A program made the translations under genes and the position numbers. 64,000 nucleotides of DNA from Closterium sp. Naga37s-1 (lineage: Eukaryota; Streptophyta; Zygnematophyceae; Desmidiales; Closteriaceae): assembly GCA_947471745.1 (NCBI GenBank), contig CANJKZ010000924.1:248001-312000 (forward strand), in the 5' to 3' direction. This document shows, piece by piece, positions 11,801 to 24,100 of this stretch (positions are counted from its first letter, which is position 1; each line of letters opens with the position of its first letter). The notes under the pieces are model-generated. The model searched no databases and was not told where the DNA came from. It saw nothing but the letters and a program-made list of their open reading frames with translations.

Positions 11801-14800
11801 TTTTTCCAACCACACACACACATGCGCCCTCCCAGGCCTCGTCTGGTTAGCATGTGCAAGTACATGGGTCTGCAGACTTTCGGCACAGACGCCTATCTGC
11901 GCTACATCCTGCGCGCCAAGCTTGCCTGGTGAGCTGCTAGGACCAATCACGTGCCAACACTTGGCGCCGCTTTGAGTCATTTCAGTCAACGCCCGCGCCG
12001 TTCGGAGCCTATATGTTCCCAGTGTTCTTGTTGGCATGTCACAGTGCATCTGTCAAGCAGGATTTCTACTGCTTTGCATCCGCTCTCGTCGTTACTCTCC
12101 TATCACAAGTGCCACCATTTTCTCCCCCTCCCTCCCCCCTTCCCGTCCCCACTCCCACCTCCCTCCCATTCCTTTCCTGCCCCGCACCTTTTCCCAACCT
12201 CCCCATCTTCCCCTCCCTCCCACGCTCTCCCTGCCCCACTCATCATCTCACCTCCCTCCTCACCCGCCCCCCTCCCACTGCTGACTCATTGCAACTGTGC
12301 GCACCCCCCTGTGCATGTGCTCCCAGGATCAAGGAGGACGACAAGATGATTCAGAGTGAGGGCGTGGAGTCTCTGTCAGAAGGGGAGCTGAGGGCAGCGT
12401 GCAGGGAGAGGGGCATGCTGGGGCTGCGCTCTGTGGACGACATGAGGAAGCAGGTGAGGGGCTCGCTCGCACACAGGAAAAGATCCATTTCACAACAGAG
12501 ATCATTTGCACATCGACTCAAAGTCACCTAGAGAGTGTCGCAGCCTTGTGTCGCAACATTTCTCCTCGTGTTTTGCCCTGACTTGTGTCTTGCGATCCCT
12601 TTTTTTGTGTTACGTCTCCAATCCTTATGTTTCGTGTTTGTGTTGGTATGTGCGCCCATGTTGACACGTCACATGCTCCCTCGTGTGAACCCCACAGCTG
12701 CGGGACTGGTTGGACCTGGCTCTCAACCGCTCCGTGCCTTCCTCCCTTCTCATCCTCTCAAGGTCAGTAACACCCATGCACCTACAACCCGTCTATCTTA
12801 TTGTTTGAAGCTCTTCCGCTTTAGAAGTTGTTGTTGTTTGTTGTTTTTTTTTTTTTTTGCAACCGCACTCCCTTCCGTCAATCAATCTTTTCTCCCCCTC
12901 TTTCCTGATGGGCACCAACTTTGGTGTAACGGTGGTGATGCCAACTCTAGGGGCCACAGTGCCCATCTCCAGCATTTTCTTCACTCCTCTTCTCCTTTCC
13001 CCAACTTTCTACTCCGCCTCTCCCCCACCTCCCTCTTCCCTCCCTCTCTTCCTCCCTCAGGGCGTTCCTGGTGGGCAGCAAGCGGCCGGAGGAGGCAGTG
13101 CAGGCGACGCTCTCGTCGCTGCCAGCGGAGGTGGTGCGGTCTGTGGGCGCCACCGTGCCCAGCGACGACGAGGCAGAGACGTCTGCACGCCTGCTCAAGC
13201 TCAAGCTCATCAAGGAGCAGGAGCGGCTCATTGAGGTGAGAGAGATGAATGGGAGGGTGGAGGGTGGAGGGGGGAGGGGGAGGGGGAGGGGGAGGGGCGA
13301 GGGGAGGAAGAGCAGGAGGGAGCGAGGGGTGGAGGTGGGTAGGGATGGAAGGATGATGTGTCACTAAAATGATACGGAAAAACTGTCTTACCCACGAAAG
13401 CGGGGCATGGAAGCAGCTGGCATCTGCAGCCTAGATTTGCACCCTGATGCTGTTTGCGTATCGTGCATCAATGGTTTGTTTAGCATTTGCTTGCATCTTA
13501 CTCCCGCTCCCTATCTTTATCACTCTCCTGGTGTTCAAACCCTCATTACTCTCCCACAGATTTTCCTAATCCGTTCTCACCTATCCCCCCCCGTCCCTCC
13601 TTGCACCACCCGCCATAACCCCACACCTGCTCTTCCCTTCGTCTCTCTCACATTCCTTGCTTCTCTCTCCACTTTCCCCTGTTTTCCTTCAAGCAGGAGG
13701 AGGCACAGGAGGCAGCACGGCTGCAGCTAGCAGGAGGGCGAGACCTTGCCAGAGAGGAGATGCGCGAGGCGCTTCCCACCCCAGCAGCCGCCACCACCAC
13801 CACTACCACCGCTGCTGCTGCAGCAGCGCCCGCTGCTGGCATGGCGGGAGAAGGAGCAGGGGCAGCGGCAGTGGAACGGGCTGCGGTGGAGGGCGAGGAG
13901 GCGCGGGCGCTGGCAGAGCGCAAAGCCCTGGCGAAGAAGGACCAGCTGTGCGACCTCAGTGCTGCTCTCGCTGTGCTCGCCTCCAGCTCCGTGCGTGCAG
14001 ATGAGGGGTGAAGTGGGGGTGAGAGTTGAGGGGAGGGGATAGGAAGGGAGGGGAGGGGATGGGAGGGGAGTGCAGGGGAGAGGATGGGAGTGGAGGGGAG
14101 AGGATGGGAGGGGAGGGGATGGAATGGGATGGGATGGGATGGGATGGGATGGGATGGGATGGGATGGGATGGGATGGGATGGGATGGGATGGGATGGGAT
14201 GGAGGGTCCAAGTGAGGAGATGGGAGGAAGGGAGAGCATTATTAGGAAGGAGGGAGCAGTTCGTGAGGGTGGTGTGACTGCTGAACTCTGGCTTCGTCCC
14301 CTTCCCCGTTCCCATGTCGCCTTCCTTGCATGCCTTCCCTTTCCTTCTGTCAAGCTTTTCCTTCTCTCGTTCTTCCCTCTTTCTTTTCCTTCCTTCATGC
14401 TTTTCCGTTTTTCATGGTTATCCTTCCCCCACACATCCCGTGCCCTCATTCCTTTCCTCTATCACCACTCTCAACACCCTTCCCCCACCCCGCATTCCCC
14501 ATCACTCCTGCCCACCCACGAAATCCGCCCGCCTGTGCAGTCGGTTGCAAAGGAGCGAGCTGACTTCCTGCGCCTAGTGAACAAGGAGGTGAGGGGCATG
14601 CCATGCACCCAAGGGTGACGTTTCAGTTTCAGGGGATTGGTTTGTCTTTGGCTTTAGTAGGGGTTTTGGTGGAGTTAATTGTTGGGTTATTTCTTGTTCC
14701 GCTCCCTCACCCTCTGCTCCTGCCCCCAGAATACTTTCTTCGTTTCAGTTACATTCATGTTTCCATCCCATGGGTCAACTCTCCACCTCTCGTTTCCCCA

Positions 14801-17319
14801 ATCTTTCTGCCCCCCAGACTGTTTTCTGTAACAGCCCTAGAGCACATCAGCACGGCACAGGGTGGAGTCCTATAAGCTTTTCCCACGGATGGTATTCTAT
14901 AAGGTCTTTCCTGAGCCAACAACCATTCCTTTCCATCATCCGCCCCACAACCGCCTCTGCCACTCTCCCCTTTTCCCAGATAGAGCTGTACAGCAGCATG
15001 GTGCAGCAGCATGGCAGAGGGCGCGAAGGGACTCCCTTGAGGCCTCCCATGCGTGCACCAACCATTTTCCCCCATCATTCACTCCCCAACCCTCGCTCCC
15101 CTCGCCGCAGATCGAGCTGTACAACAGCATGGTGCAGCAGCACGGCACAGAGGGCGCGGAGGAGCTGCGGGTGGCGTATGCCGCAGCGAGGGAGGCGAGT
15201 GAGAAGGAGGCAAGCGAGGCTGCTGCTTCTGATGTGTCTGACGCACTCATTTCCAAGGTAAACCTCCATCTGCCTCACTTTGTCTTTACGTTCGCTGCTG
15301 TGGTGTCCTCGTTTCCTTACTTGAGGGCGGATGGGGGGAGGGGGAGGCTGCGGGTGTGTGCGTGTGTGTGCACGCATGCGTGCATATATGTGCATCAGTG
15401 TGGCATTGTCATCTTTCTCTGCAGGGAGAAGAGCAAAAGCAACAAGTTCAGCAGTCGAACAGCAGCCAGCAGCCAGCAGCAGCCTCCACCCGTTAAGGGC
15501 GTTTTCCTGCCCCCGCCTCCTGCTGCCGCCCTTCCCCCACCTCCTGCTGCTGCCCTTCCCCTGCAGGGGGTGGAGGCTGCTTCTGGCTGCTGGCAGATTG
15601 TTCCACTGCTGTTCTTGCTGCTTTTGCTCTTCACCCTGCGTCTCCAGTACTGCACAAGGTAGAGAAGGAACTGGACAGTGCAGGCGCCAAGATAGGCAAG
15701 CTTCTGAGTTGACTCAAAATGTCTTTGCATTTGCACGATCCCCCCTTTCCCCCTTCCGTCCACCTCCGCCCTAAACCCTACCAGGTGGACTCAATGCTGC
15801 ACAAGCTTGAGAAGGAGTTGGACAGTGCAGACGCCAAGATAGGCAAGCGACTCAAGACACTTGACACGTGAGTGCGCCGTCTCCCCAACCTCCCTCTCCC
15901 ACTTTCACACCTTTGCCGTGACTCCGCATTCATTCGTAGCACACGATAACTAGCCCCTCAGGACATAATCACTGGCAGTGTAGGGCTAAGAATGCACGTG
16001 AGCTGGCAGTTCATCTGGCGGATCATTGGTGCAAACTAGCCTGCTGCCAACACAAGATTCACAATCTGAAGCAGAAGTGTCGCATGGCGGCAACTTGATA
16101 GCAACGAACCCAATGCCAGCACACCATCAGCCTCATAACACCTCAATGAGAAGGAGCTTTATTTTAGCACGCTTATCTCAACAGTTGCAGCAGCAGCAAC
16201 AGCAGTGGTGGTCGTGGCAGTCACAGGAAGGCAGGTCCTTGCACGTATCTGCACCTGGGCACAGGCTAGGGAATGCCTGTGTGGGACAAATCCGGAACAG
16301 CGCACAACGATTAACTTGCGCTTGTGTGCGCCTGTTGTGTGCTTGCCAGTTGTCCATGAGGCTTTGGTGCGTCTTCCTGCCAACCATGCTCTTCCTCCTG
16401 TTTGTTTCTCAATCTGGTTCGCTTTCCATATGAGTTTTATCGTCCAGTGTGGTTCTTGTTTCCTCGTTTCCCTGTGACTCTTCTCCCCTGGTCCCTCCTC
16501 CTCCTCCTCCTCCTCCTCCTCCTCCTCCTCCTCCTCCTCCTCCTCCTCCTCCTCCTCCTCCTCCTCCTCCTCCTCCTCCTCCTCCTCCTCCTCCTCCTCC
16601 TCTTCCAACCGCTTCACCTCTTACAACTTCTCATCCCCACCACAAACTGTTGCTCCCCCACTGTTCTTCTGCATGATTTCGAACATGTGTGACTGTGTAT
16701 GCAGTGACTATGACGGCAAGGTGAGCCCAGAGGAGGTGGGGGCGGCAGCAGCGCTACTGAGGGACAGCCTGGGGCAGGAGGGGCTGGAGGAGCTCATCAG
16801 CAACCTCGCCAAGGACGCAGGTGCGTGGCAGGCTGAGGGAGGGGAGGGAGGGTGGGGGGATGGAGGATGGAGTGCGATGGTGGGAGGATGGGAGTGGGCA
16901 GGGTGGGTCAGAGTGGGGTGTTGAAGGGAGGAGATCGTTGGGTGTTATGGAGTGCGAGAGGTGCCTGCTGAGCTTGGAGCGTGATTCTTGATGGATGGGA
17001 GATGTACGGGCTGTGAAGGACAGGCAGTGGGATGAATGATGGGGGTTGGGGTGGTGGTAGTCTGTCAGTTGGTTAGTGGGGGCTGCTTGATTGTCTTCTC
17101 TTGCTTTCTGTTCATATGCTGATTCTTCTCTTTGGGTTTTGTGTGTTTTCCTCGTTGGTGCCAGATGGGAAGATCTTAGTGGAGGATATTGTGAAGCTTG
17201 GAGCACATGCGCAGGCGTCCATGGATAGAGATGATGACGTGGACAGTGAAGTGCAGGGAGGCATCAAGGGCAGCACTGTCGGCAGCAGTGGCAGTGGTTC
17301 GCCTGGTAGTGGCAAATGA
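8896..17319 (+). CDS. LETM1: LETM1-like mitochondrial inner-membrane cation/proton exchanger
   Basis: Thirteen exons: 8896-10323, 10751-10897, 11373-11461, 11836-11928, 12327-12453, 12698-12762, 13061-13235, 13697-13990, 14541-14588, 15111-15257, 15785-15867, 16705-16820, 17165-17319; 988 residues, all phases consistent, all introns GT-AG. The N terminus is Arg/Ser-rich (MATRQGLKHLAGARRSASRR), as expected for a mitochondrial presequence. The LETM core starts near residue 380 (HYWVGSKLLWADIRISSRL, RRERQQLTRTSADIFRLVPF). One hydrophobic membrane segment with Pro residues lies at about 434-465, and the ribosome-binding-like domain follows (FNDELTLDN, WIKEDDKMIQSEGVESL). Near the C terminus one EF-hand is canonical (DTDYDGKVSPEE, about 897-908) and a second (KDADGKILVED) lacks the first acidic ligand. 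The family exchanges K+ or Ca2+ for H+ across the inner membrane. The Ala-rich insert in exon 8 is unusual. Confidence 0.95.
14112..14203. repeat. (GGGAT)n microsatellite in a LETM1 intron
   Basis: About 18 pure pentamers follow an impure GGGGAGAGGATGGGAGTGGA array that starts near 14030. It lies in the intron after exon 8. Confidence 0.95.
14981..15016 (+). repeat. Decayed copy of the start of LETM1 exon 10
   Basis: CCCAG, then ATAGAGCTGTACAGCAGCAT and GGTGCAGCAGCATGGCA repeats the acceptor and first ~35 bases of the real exon 10 (15111 onward, ATCGAGCTGTACAACAGCAT) with a few differences, 130 bp upstream. The copy keeps a plausible acceptor but then diverges, so the downstream copy is taken as the exon. 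Confidence 0.85.
15645..15720 (+). repeat. Decayed copy of LETM1 exon 11 ending in a palindrome
   Basis: 15645-15700 repeats the inside of exon 11 (LHK-EKELDSA-AKIGK), 140 bp upstream of it and about 90% identical. The copy ends abruptly at GGCAAG and runs into CTTCTGAGTTGACTCAAAAT, whose TGAGT/ACTCA arms (15705-15716) are a weak member of the junction palindrome family seen in argJ and VPS29. Confidence 0.8.
16498..16602. repeat. (CTC)n microsatellite in a LETM1 intron
   Basis: About 34 nearly pure CTC triplets lie in the intron between exons 11 and 12. The long stop-free frames here (poly-Pro, poly-Leu, or poly-Glu on the other strand) are only the triplet repeat. Confidence 0.95.
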
Positions 17320-18199
17320 AGGGAAGAGGTGCCGTGAAACGGATTGGGCAGGTGGTTACGTGCTCGGTGAATTGCTCTATCATTTGTGCATGCTAATTGC
17401 TAGACGCGGTCATTGATTATGTGTACTGCAGTCACAAATATGGATAGATGGTATCTTCATTGTTGGTGACATGGCATAGCAGCAACTAGTGTGAGCACCT
17501 GTGCAGTAGAGAACCCAAGCCTCCTCCCGCTCCCAATCAAAACATCGGGGTACACTGTGGACTCTTTTTGTGTCCAACGTAAAGATTCCATTTCAGGTCC
17601 ATCAGGATCATATATCGTCATCCCCGTGATACCGTATATGCTATAACATCACCATTTAGTAAATAGTTCAGTCTTATGCTCTCTGATTTTGAGCACTTTG
17701 TTATAAAGCTCAACCTTTCTTACCTCGTCAGCTTGTACGAAAACCGCACTCTCATAATAACGGCAACCGAGTTTGTTCCTAAGGAGGTACCACGTGGGCC
17801 GTGCGGCGTTCCGATTGGATGATAAACCTCTACTCCTTCAGCAGCCAAAGTCATCAGCCTGTGACACCTCGCCATCGCAATTTCAATCGACGGCTCCCAG
17901 TAAAGTAGACACTTGGTGTCTTCCACAGGGGACGTCCAGCGCAATTTTTTCCTTCCCCCTTCCCTACCAGGCAATTCCCCCTCCCTCAAACCCTTTCCCC
18001 CCTCCCACCCCACCCCGCCCTCCCACCCCTACCCTCCCCTTTCCCCATTTCCCTGCAGCGCCTTCCCCCCACGCGTTTCTAAAATCCGAATGCAAAAAAA
18101 AAGCTGAATTCGGAATTCTGATTGTTCAGATATATTCCATCCGACTGTGGTTAGAGTACGGATTTTGAGAAACCCACTCCACGCACAATCAACCCAGCC
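17320..18199. other. LETM1 to argJ intergenic stretch
   Basis: It holds the LETM1 3' UTR and argJ upstream region, with a pyrimidine-rich C/T tract at about 17945-18065. No further gene is visible. Confidence 0.5.
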
Positions 18200-21100
18200 A
18201 TGGCTGCCGTCACCTCATCCTCCATCAGCACCCGTGCCGCGTCGACTGTCATTTCGACCGCCCAAGCGTCGGATCGCAAAGGTGCGAGCACGAGATTCGT
18301 CGCAGAAGGTGTTACTTGTCGCCCTTGTTTCGTAGCAATCAGTCACCCACGGCATTTCCCAAATTGCAATTCGCCGCACCTTGATCCATACGCGCGGCGC
18401 GCTCCAGGTTGCGATTCGTCGCAACTTTATCCATGCGCGGTACGCGTTTTCCAAATTCCGATCGGCACAAATCAACGGAGCGACCTTGCGCCTCCTCTCT
18501 CGTTATCCCTCTTCTTCTCTCGCGTTAATCTCAGATCGCCAAGCGGCTGCGCGAGCCTGTCTAGCAGCTGGTCGGAGCTTCGCTGGCCGCGAGCTCTCTC
18601 GGCGCTACTCCCCGCTGACCTGCAAGGTAAGCACTGACTTTTGTATCGACTCACTGTCGCGCCACAGCAAGCCTGCTGGTCCTCAATGGGTTGAACAAAG
18701 GAATTGTTTATTCCCAGGCACCTGATTATCTACCTCACCTTATCATGGGTTGAGTCGGATCCTTCAGGCGCCTTAACGGTCTCACCTTTCTCGAGCATGC
18801 ATTCTTCCGTTTCGAGTCTTCTTCTGGCCACCCCTTTCACGCGAATCGCAGTCTTGTTTTCCTCGTTCGCTTTTTCTTGTCTCTCCTCTCTGCCGTCCCA
18901 CGACAAGGCTATTCTGCGTTTGTGGGTATGCAGAGCATCCTCCCATTTGGTTCACTTAAATTCCTTCTGCCTCGTCCGTTCGTTTTCCCGGATGCGCCCC
19001 GCTCTCTCTCTAGTACCGCTTCATCGTATTTAACTCTCCCCCTCCCGCCTTATCTCCCTCCCCTACCTCTAACATCCTTCCATCCCATTTTTTCCCCTTT
19101 CCACCCTTGCCCTTCTCCCTTCCCCCCCATTCCCCCCCCCTTACCCCCCTACCCCTCCGCCCCTCTTTTTTCTCTTCTTTTCCCCCTCCCCCGCCCCCTT
19201 CCGTCCCCTCGCCTCCCGCTCGCAATCCCCAGCCCGCGCAACGGCCGTTCAGAATGCGCGTGAGCGCAGCGTCGGCGGAAGCGGAGGCGGCAGCAGCGGA
19301 GGCGGGGAAGTTCATTCCCGCCGCGCCCATCCTGCTGCCCGAGGGGCCCTGGAAAGAGGTGCGCGGCTGGGGGAAGTCGGGAAAGAAGGGGGGGAGGGAG
19401 GGGAGGAGAGGGGAAAGAAACCGGTGCGTGGGTTTGGGGGTGGGTGGTGGGGGGATGGAGGAAGAGGAGTTCGACAGGGCGGAAGAGCGGAACAGGTGAA
19501 GGGGAGGGTTGGTTGCGCATGCGGGGGGGAGGGGGGAGTAGGTGCGGGGAGAGGGGGACGGGGGCGCGCGGAAGGGGGTGACATGAGAGAGAGACGAGTG
19601 GGGAGTGGAAGAGGGAGTGAGGAACAATGAGAGCAGAAGGATGCTATGGTGGTTACGGGTGGCCCTTAACTGGTGGCAACGCCGTTTCTGTTTGGTGGTA
19701 ACCGTGAGTTGTATAGGGTGGTGTTTATGGTAATCTTATGTGAAGGTACGCGTGGATCCCATATCGAGTACAAGGGTGGCGGAGAAGTGGACTCGAGGTG
19801 TTTCGAATACAAGCTTTGAAAGACAGGAGGAATGAGTGAGTGAGTGAGTGAGTGAGTGAGTGAGTGAGTGAGTGAGTGAGTGAGTGAGTGAATGAGTGAG
19901 TGAATGAGCGAGTGAATGAGTGAGTGAGTGAGTGAATGAATGCTTCAAGTGCAGGTAGGTGTAAGAGAGTCTGTCTGTCCACACCCATCCACACCCATCC
20001 ACACCCATCCACGCCCATCCACGCTCGTGTGTGTGGCTACTGGCAGGTGGAGGGGGGGGTGGTGGCGGCTAAGGGCTTCAAGGCGTACGGCAAGTACGCG
20101 GCGCTGAGAGCAGCGGGGCAGAAGCCAGACCTTTCTCTCGTGCTCGCGGACAGTGACGCCACCGTTGCAGGTGCGCCATGATGGCTTCTCACTGCACTCA
20201 CAAGTGAGGACATTTGGAGGACATTTGGAGGACATTTGGAGGACATTTGGAGGACATTTGGAGGTCATTTGGAGGACATTTGGAGGACATTTGGAGGACA
20301 TTTGGAGGTCATTTGGAGGTCATTTGGAGGTCATTTGGAGGTCATTTGGAGGTCATTTGGAGGACATTTGGAGGACATTTGGAGGTCATTTGGAGGACAT
20401 TTGGAGGACATTTGGAGGTCATTTGGAGGACATTTGGAGGACATTTGGAGGACATTTGGAGGACATTTGGAGGTCATTTGGAGGTCATTTGGAGGTCATT
20501 TGGAGGTCATTTGGAGGTCATTTGGAGGTCATTCGGAGGACATTTGGAGGACATTTGGAGGTCATTTGGAGGTCATTTGGAGGTCATTTGGAGGTCATTT
20601 GGAGGACATTTGGAGGACATTTGGAGGTCATTTGGAGGACATTTGGAGGACATTTGGAGGTTATTTGGAGGACATTTGGAGGTCATTTGGAGGTCATTTG
20701 GAGGTCATTTGGAGGTCATTTGGAGGTCATTTGGAGGTCATTTGGAGGTCATTTGGAGGACATTTGGAGGACATTTGGAGGTCATTTGGAGGTCATTTGG
20801 AGGTCATTTGGAGGTCATTTGGAGGTCATTTGGAGGACATTTGGAGGACATTTGGAGGTCATTTGGAGGTCATTTGGAGGTCATTTGGAGGTCATTTGGA
20901 GGTCATTTGGAGGTAATATTGAGACCACACAGAAGCCAGACCTGGCTTCACGTGCTCTGATGCCACTGTTGCAGGTGCACGCATGCCTTCACCTCCTCTC
21001 CACGCCTTTAAGAACGCCTGCTTTTCACAACTCCTTTCCACAACCCCTTTTCTGCACTCCTCACCCTGACAAGCCCATCCCCCCTTTCCCCCTTACCCCT

Positions 21101-24100
21101 TTCCCCCTTACCCCTTTCCCCCTTACCCCTTTCCCCCTTTTCCTCTCCTCCCCCCCACCCCCCCGTGCCGTCCCTGTTCCTACTATCCCAACCCGCATCC
21201 CCTCCCTCCCTTTCACCACCGCCTATCCTGCATTCTCGTGTTCGTCCTGTGAGTCCCCTGGACCGCATGCCTCTCACCAGCACTGCACATTGCACATTGC
21301 ACATTGCACATTGCACCCCAACCATGCCCTCCCAGGTCCTTAAACCCTCTCCTCCTCTCATGCACACCGCATCCATTCCCCCTATCTCTTCAAACCCTGT
21401 TCTTCTCTCCGTCCACTCCCCTTTCCCCTCCCTCCCCCTTCCCCTCCTCCCCTCCCCCCCACTCCCCTCCCCCTCTCCCCTGCCCTCTTCCCTCCCTCCC
21501 TCTCCCCCACGTTTGTCCCCCTTCCCCTCCCGCAGCGGCGTTCACCCAGAACGTGGTGGCGGCAGCGCCAGTGCTCTACTGCAAGAAGGCGCTGCAGGCG
21601 ACCAGCACGGTGGGGGAGAGAGGGAAAAGGGGGGAGGAGAGGGGCTTGGGGGCGAGAGGGGGTTAGGGGGAAGAGGGGCGAAGAGGAAAGGCGAGGGAGG
21701 GAGGGATGGAGGGAGGGGAGGGAGGGAAGGGGCAATGGAGGGCAGAGTACGGAGTGAGGGAAACAGTGATGCACAATCCTCACAAGCGTGCACAGTGATG
21801 CACAATCCTCACAAGCGTGCTTTTGGGTAGTGTGTGGTGTGATGCATACGCCATGGTGTGATGCATGCGCCATGGTGTGATGCATGCGCCATGGTGTGAT
21901 GCATACGCCATGGTGTCTCAAGTTCAACCCAGCACACCTTGTGATGCTGTGATATCGGCCCTTGCGCACATCAGGCACCATCACAAGGGCCTGACCCCTG
22001 CTACATCTCTTCTCCCTACTGCTCATGTCTCAACACAATGCGTTTGTGCTGTGCTGTGCTGTGCCATGCTGTGCCGTGCCGTGTTGCGCTGTCTTGTGAT
22101 GCCTGTGTTGTGTTGTGGCACATGCAGGCTCGAGCAGTGATAGCTAATGCAGGGCAGGCGAACGCAGCAACGGTGAGTCATCCGCCTGTTGATGCTCACA
22201 CGAGAGAGAGAGTTGATGCTCACACGAGAGAGAGAGTTGATGCTCACACGAGAGAGAGAGTTGATGCTCACACGAGAGAGAGAGTTGATGCTCACACGAG
22301 AGAGAGAGCAGCAGCGAGCATGTGCATGTGAGAGGGGTGTGTGCTTGCCCATGTTACCACGATTATTCTGACTCGCACATATTCTGACTCGCACATATTC
22401 TGACTCGCACATATGCGACTGGCTCTGTTAGAGTGGGCGCCCACAGGGTGCCCACAGGGTGCTTTAGTTTCGTGTGGAATAGAATGAATAGAGCTCTCTC
22501 TCGTTTGCTGTCTCTTCTCCACGCATGCCACTTGCCCCTCTACCACCCCTTTCTCTCTTCCCCACGCACACATCTTAGTACCATACTGTACACTCGCTCA
22601 CACCACGATAAGACCTTGCTCCCGTCCCCTCTCCATGCTGTGCCGCCATTCCTCCATGCGTCCATGCATCCCATATCCAGGGAGATGCTGGCTACGCGGA
22701 TACCGTCGAGTGCGCTGAGTCCCTGGCCAAGGTACCAACATGGCATGGCATGGCATGGGATGGGATGGGATGGGATGGGATGGGATGGGATGGGATGGGA
22801 TGGCATGGCATGGCATGTTATGGTGTGATGTGTTTTGGCATGGCATGGCATGGTACCTTGTAGCATGCTTCGTTGTGGCATTGTTTGTCATGGATCGGCA
22901 TGGGATGGGGGGCAGACAGTTTCCCTCTTCCTTTCTCAAGCTTCCTTTCTCATGGGTTCACCTGAACAATCCTATTCCCATTTACCTCCTCCCCAGTGAA
23001 TGCTTCTGCTCCTCTCCAAGGCTGAGCCATTTGTCCCTATCCTTTGCTCTCACTGCACCTCTGCTGCTCCACGTTGACTTTTGAGTCGACTCAAAAGCCT
23101 GCTTCTGCTCCTCTCCAAGGCTGTCCCATTCGTTCCTATCCTTTGCTCTCACTGCACCTCTGCTGTTGCTCCACGTACCCCCATCCCCCTGTTCCCCCGT
23201 TGCCCTCCCCACATCAAATCACTCATCCAATCCCATCGCCCACCTGTGCTCGTTGTTTCAACCTCTCCATTTTCCACGCTGCCCGCTCCTCCCAACCATT
23301 GCCCAATACACGTTCGCCTCACTCTATCTCTGCGTAATGCGTCTCACCTGTGCTTGTCTGCCCGCCCTCTGCTTCCCCTGCTTCCTCTTCCTCCCCCGCC
23401 TCCCTGCTTCCCCCCACTTCCGCTGCTTCCCCCACTTCCCCGCCTTCCCACAGCTGCTGGGTGTGTCAGCAGAGTCAGTGCTGGTGCAGTCAACAGGGGT
23501 CATCGGGCAGCGCATCAAGAAGGTGGGTTGGGCAAGAAGGTGGGTTGGGCAAGAAGGTGGGTTGGGCAAGAAGGGTCAGGAGTCACTTTTGAGACTTCTC
23601 AAAAGGCAAGAAGAGTACCAGGTGGATAGCTTAACTGTTGAGTCGACTCAAATCCCACCTCGTGCCACCAGCATCAGTGCTGGTGCAGTCAACGGGGGTC
23701 ATTGGGCAGCGCATCAAGAAGGTGGGTGCTGCCAGGCAGCTCAATAGGGTAACATTTGAAAGCCTCTTCGTGTCAACTCGAAAGCCTCTTCATGTCAGCA
23801 GAGTCAGTGCTGGTGCAGTCAACGGGGGTCATTGGGCAGCGCATCAAGAAGGTGGGTGCTGCCGGGTCAATAAGAAAACTCTGGTTTTAGTCAACACAGA
23901 AGCCACTTCGTGTCATCAGTGTTGGTGCTGGTGCGGTTAGTGCAGTTAACGGGGTCATTGGGTTTGGGCAGCGGATCAAGAAGGAGGAAGGGTGGAGTGA
24001 GTGAGCTCGGAAAGGTCAAAGTCAAAGAGCCCGTTGAGCCCGTTGAGCCCGTTCTGCCGCTCGTTCTGCCGCTCGTTCTGCCGCTCGTTCTGCCGCTCGT

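Noticed and set aside
12512-12526. ATCGACTCAAAG in a LETM1 intron as a family member
   Set aside because: Only half of the palindrome and no nearby duplication seen.
14981-15704. Extra LETM1 exons at 14981 and 15645
   Set aside because: They are decayed copies of exons 10 and 11 that lack complete splice sites or break the frame.
16159-16617. Poly-Glu, poly-Pro and poly-Leu frames
   Set aside because: A pure CTC triplet repeat inside a LETM1 intron.
20153-21343. Long open frames (226-396 codons) over the 11-bp array
   Set aside because: Tandem repeat without stop codons read in every frame; lies in argJ intron 4.
22187-22412. CRISPR-like regular repeats
   Set aside because: Units are contiguous with no unique spacers, and the genome is eukaryotic.
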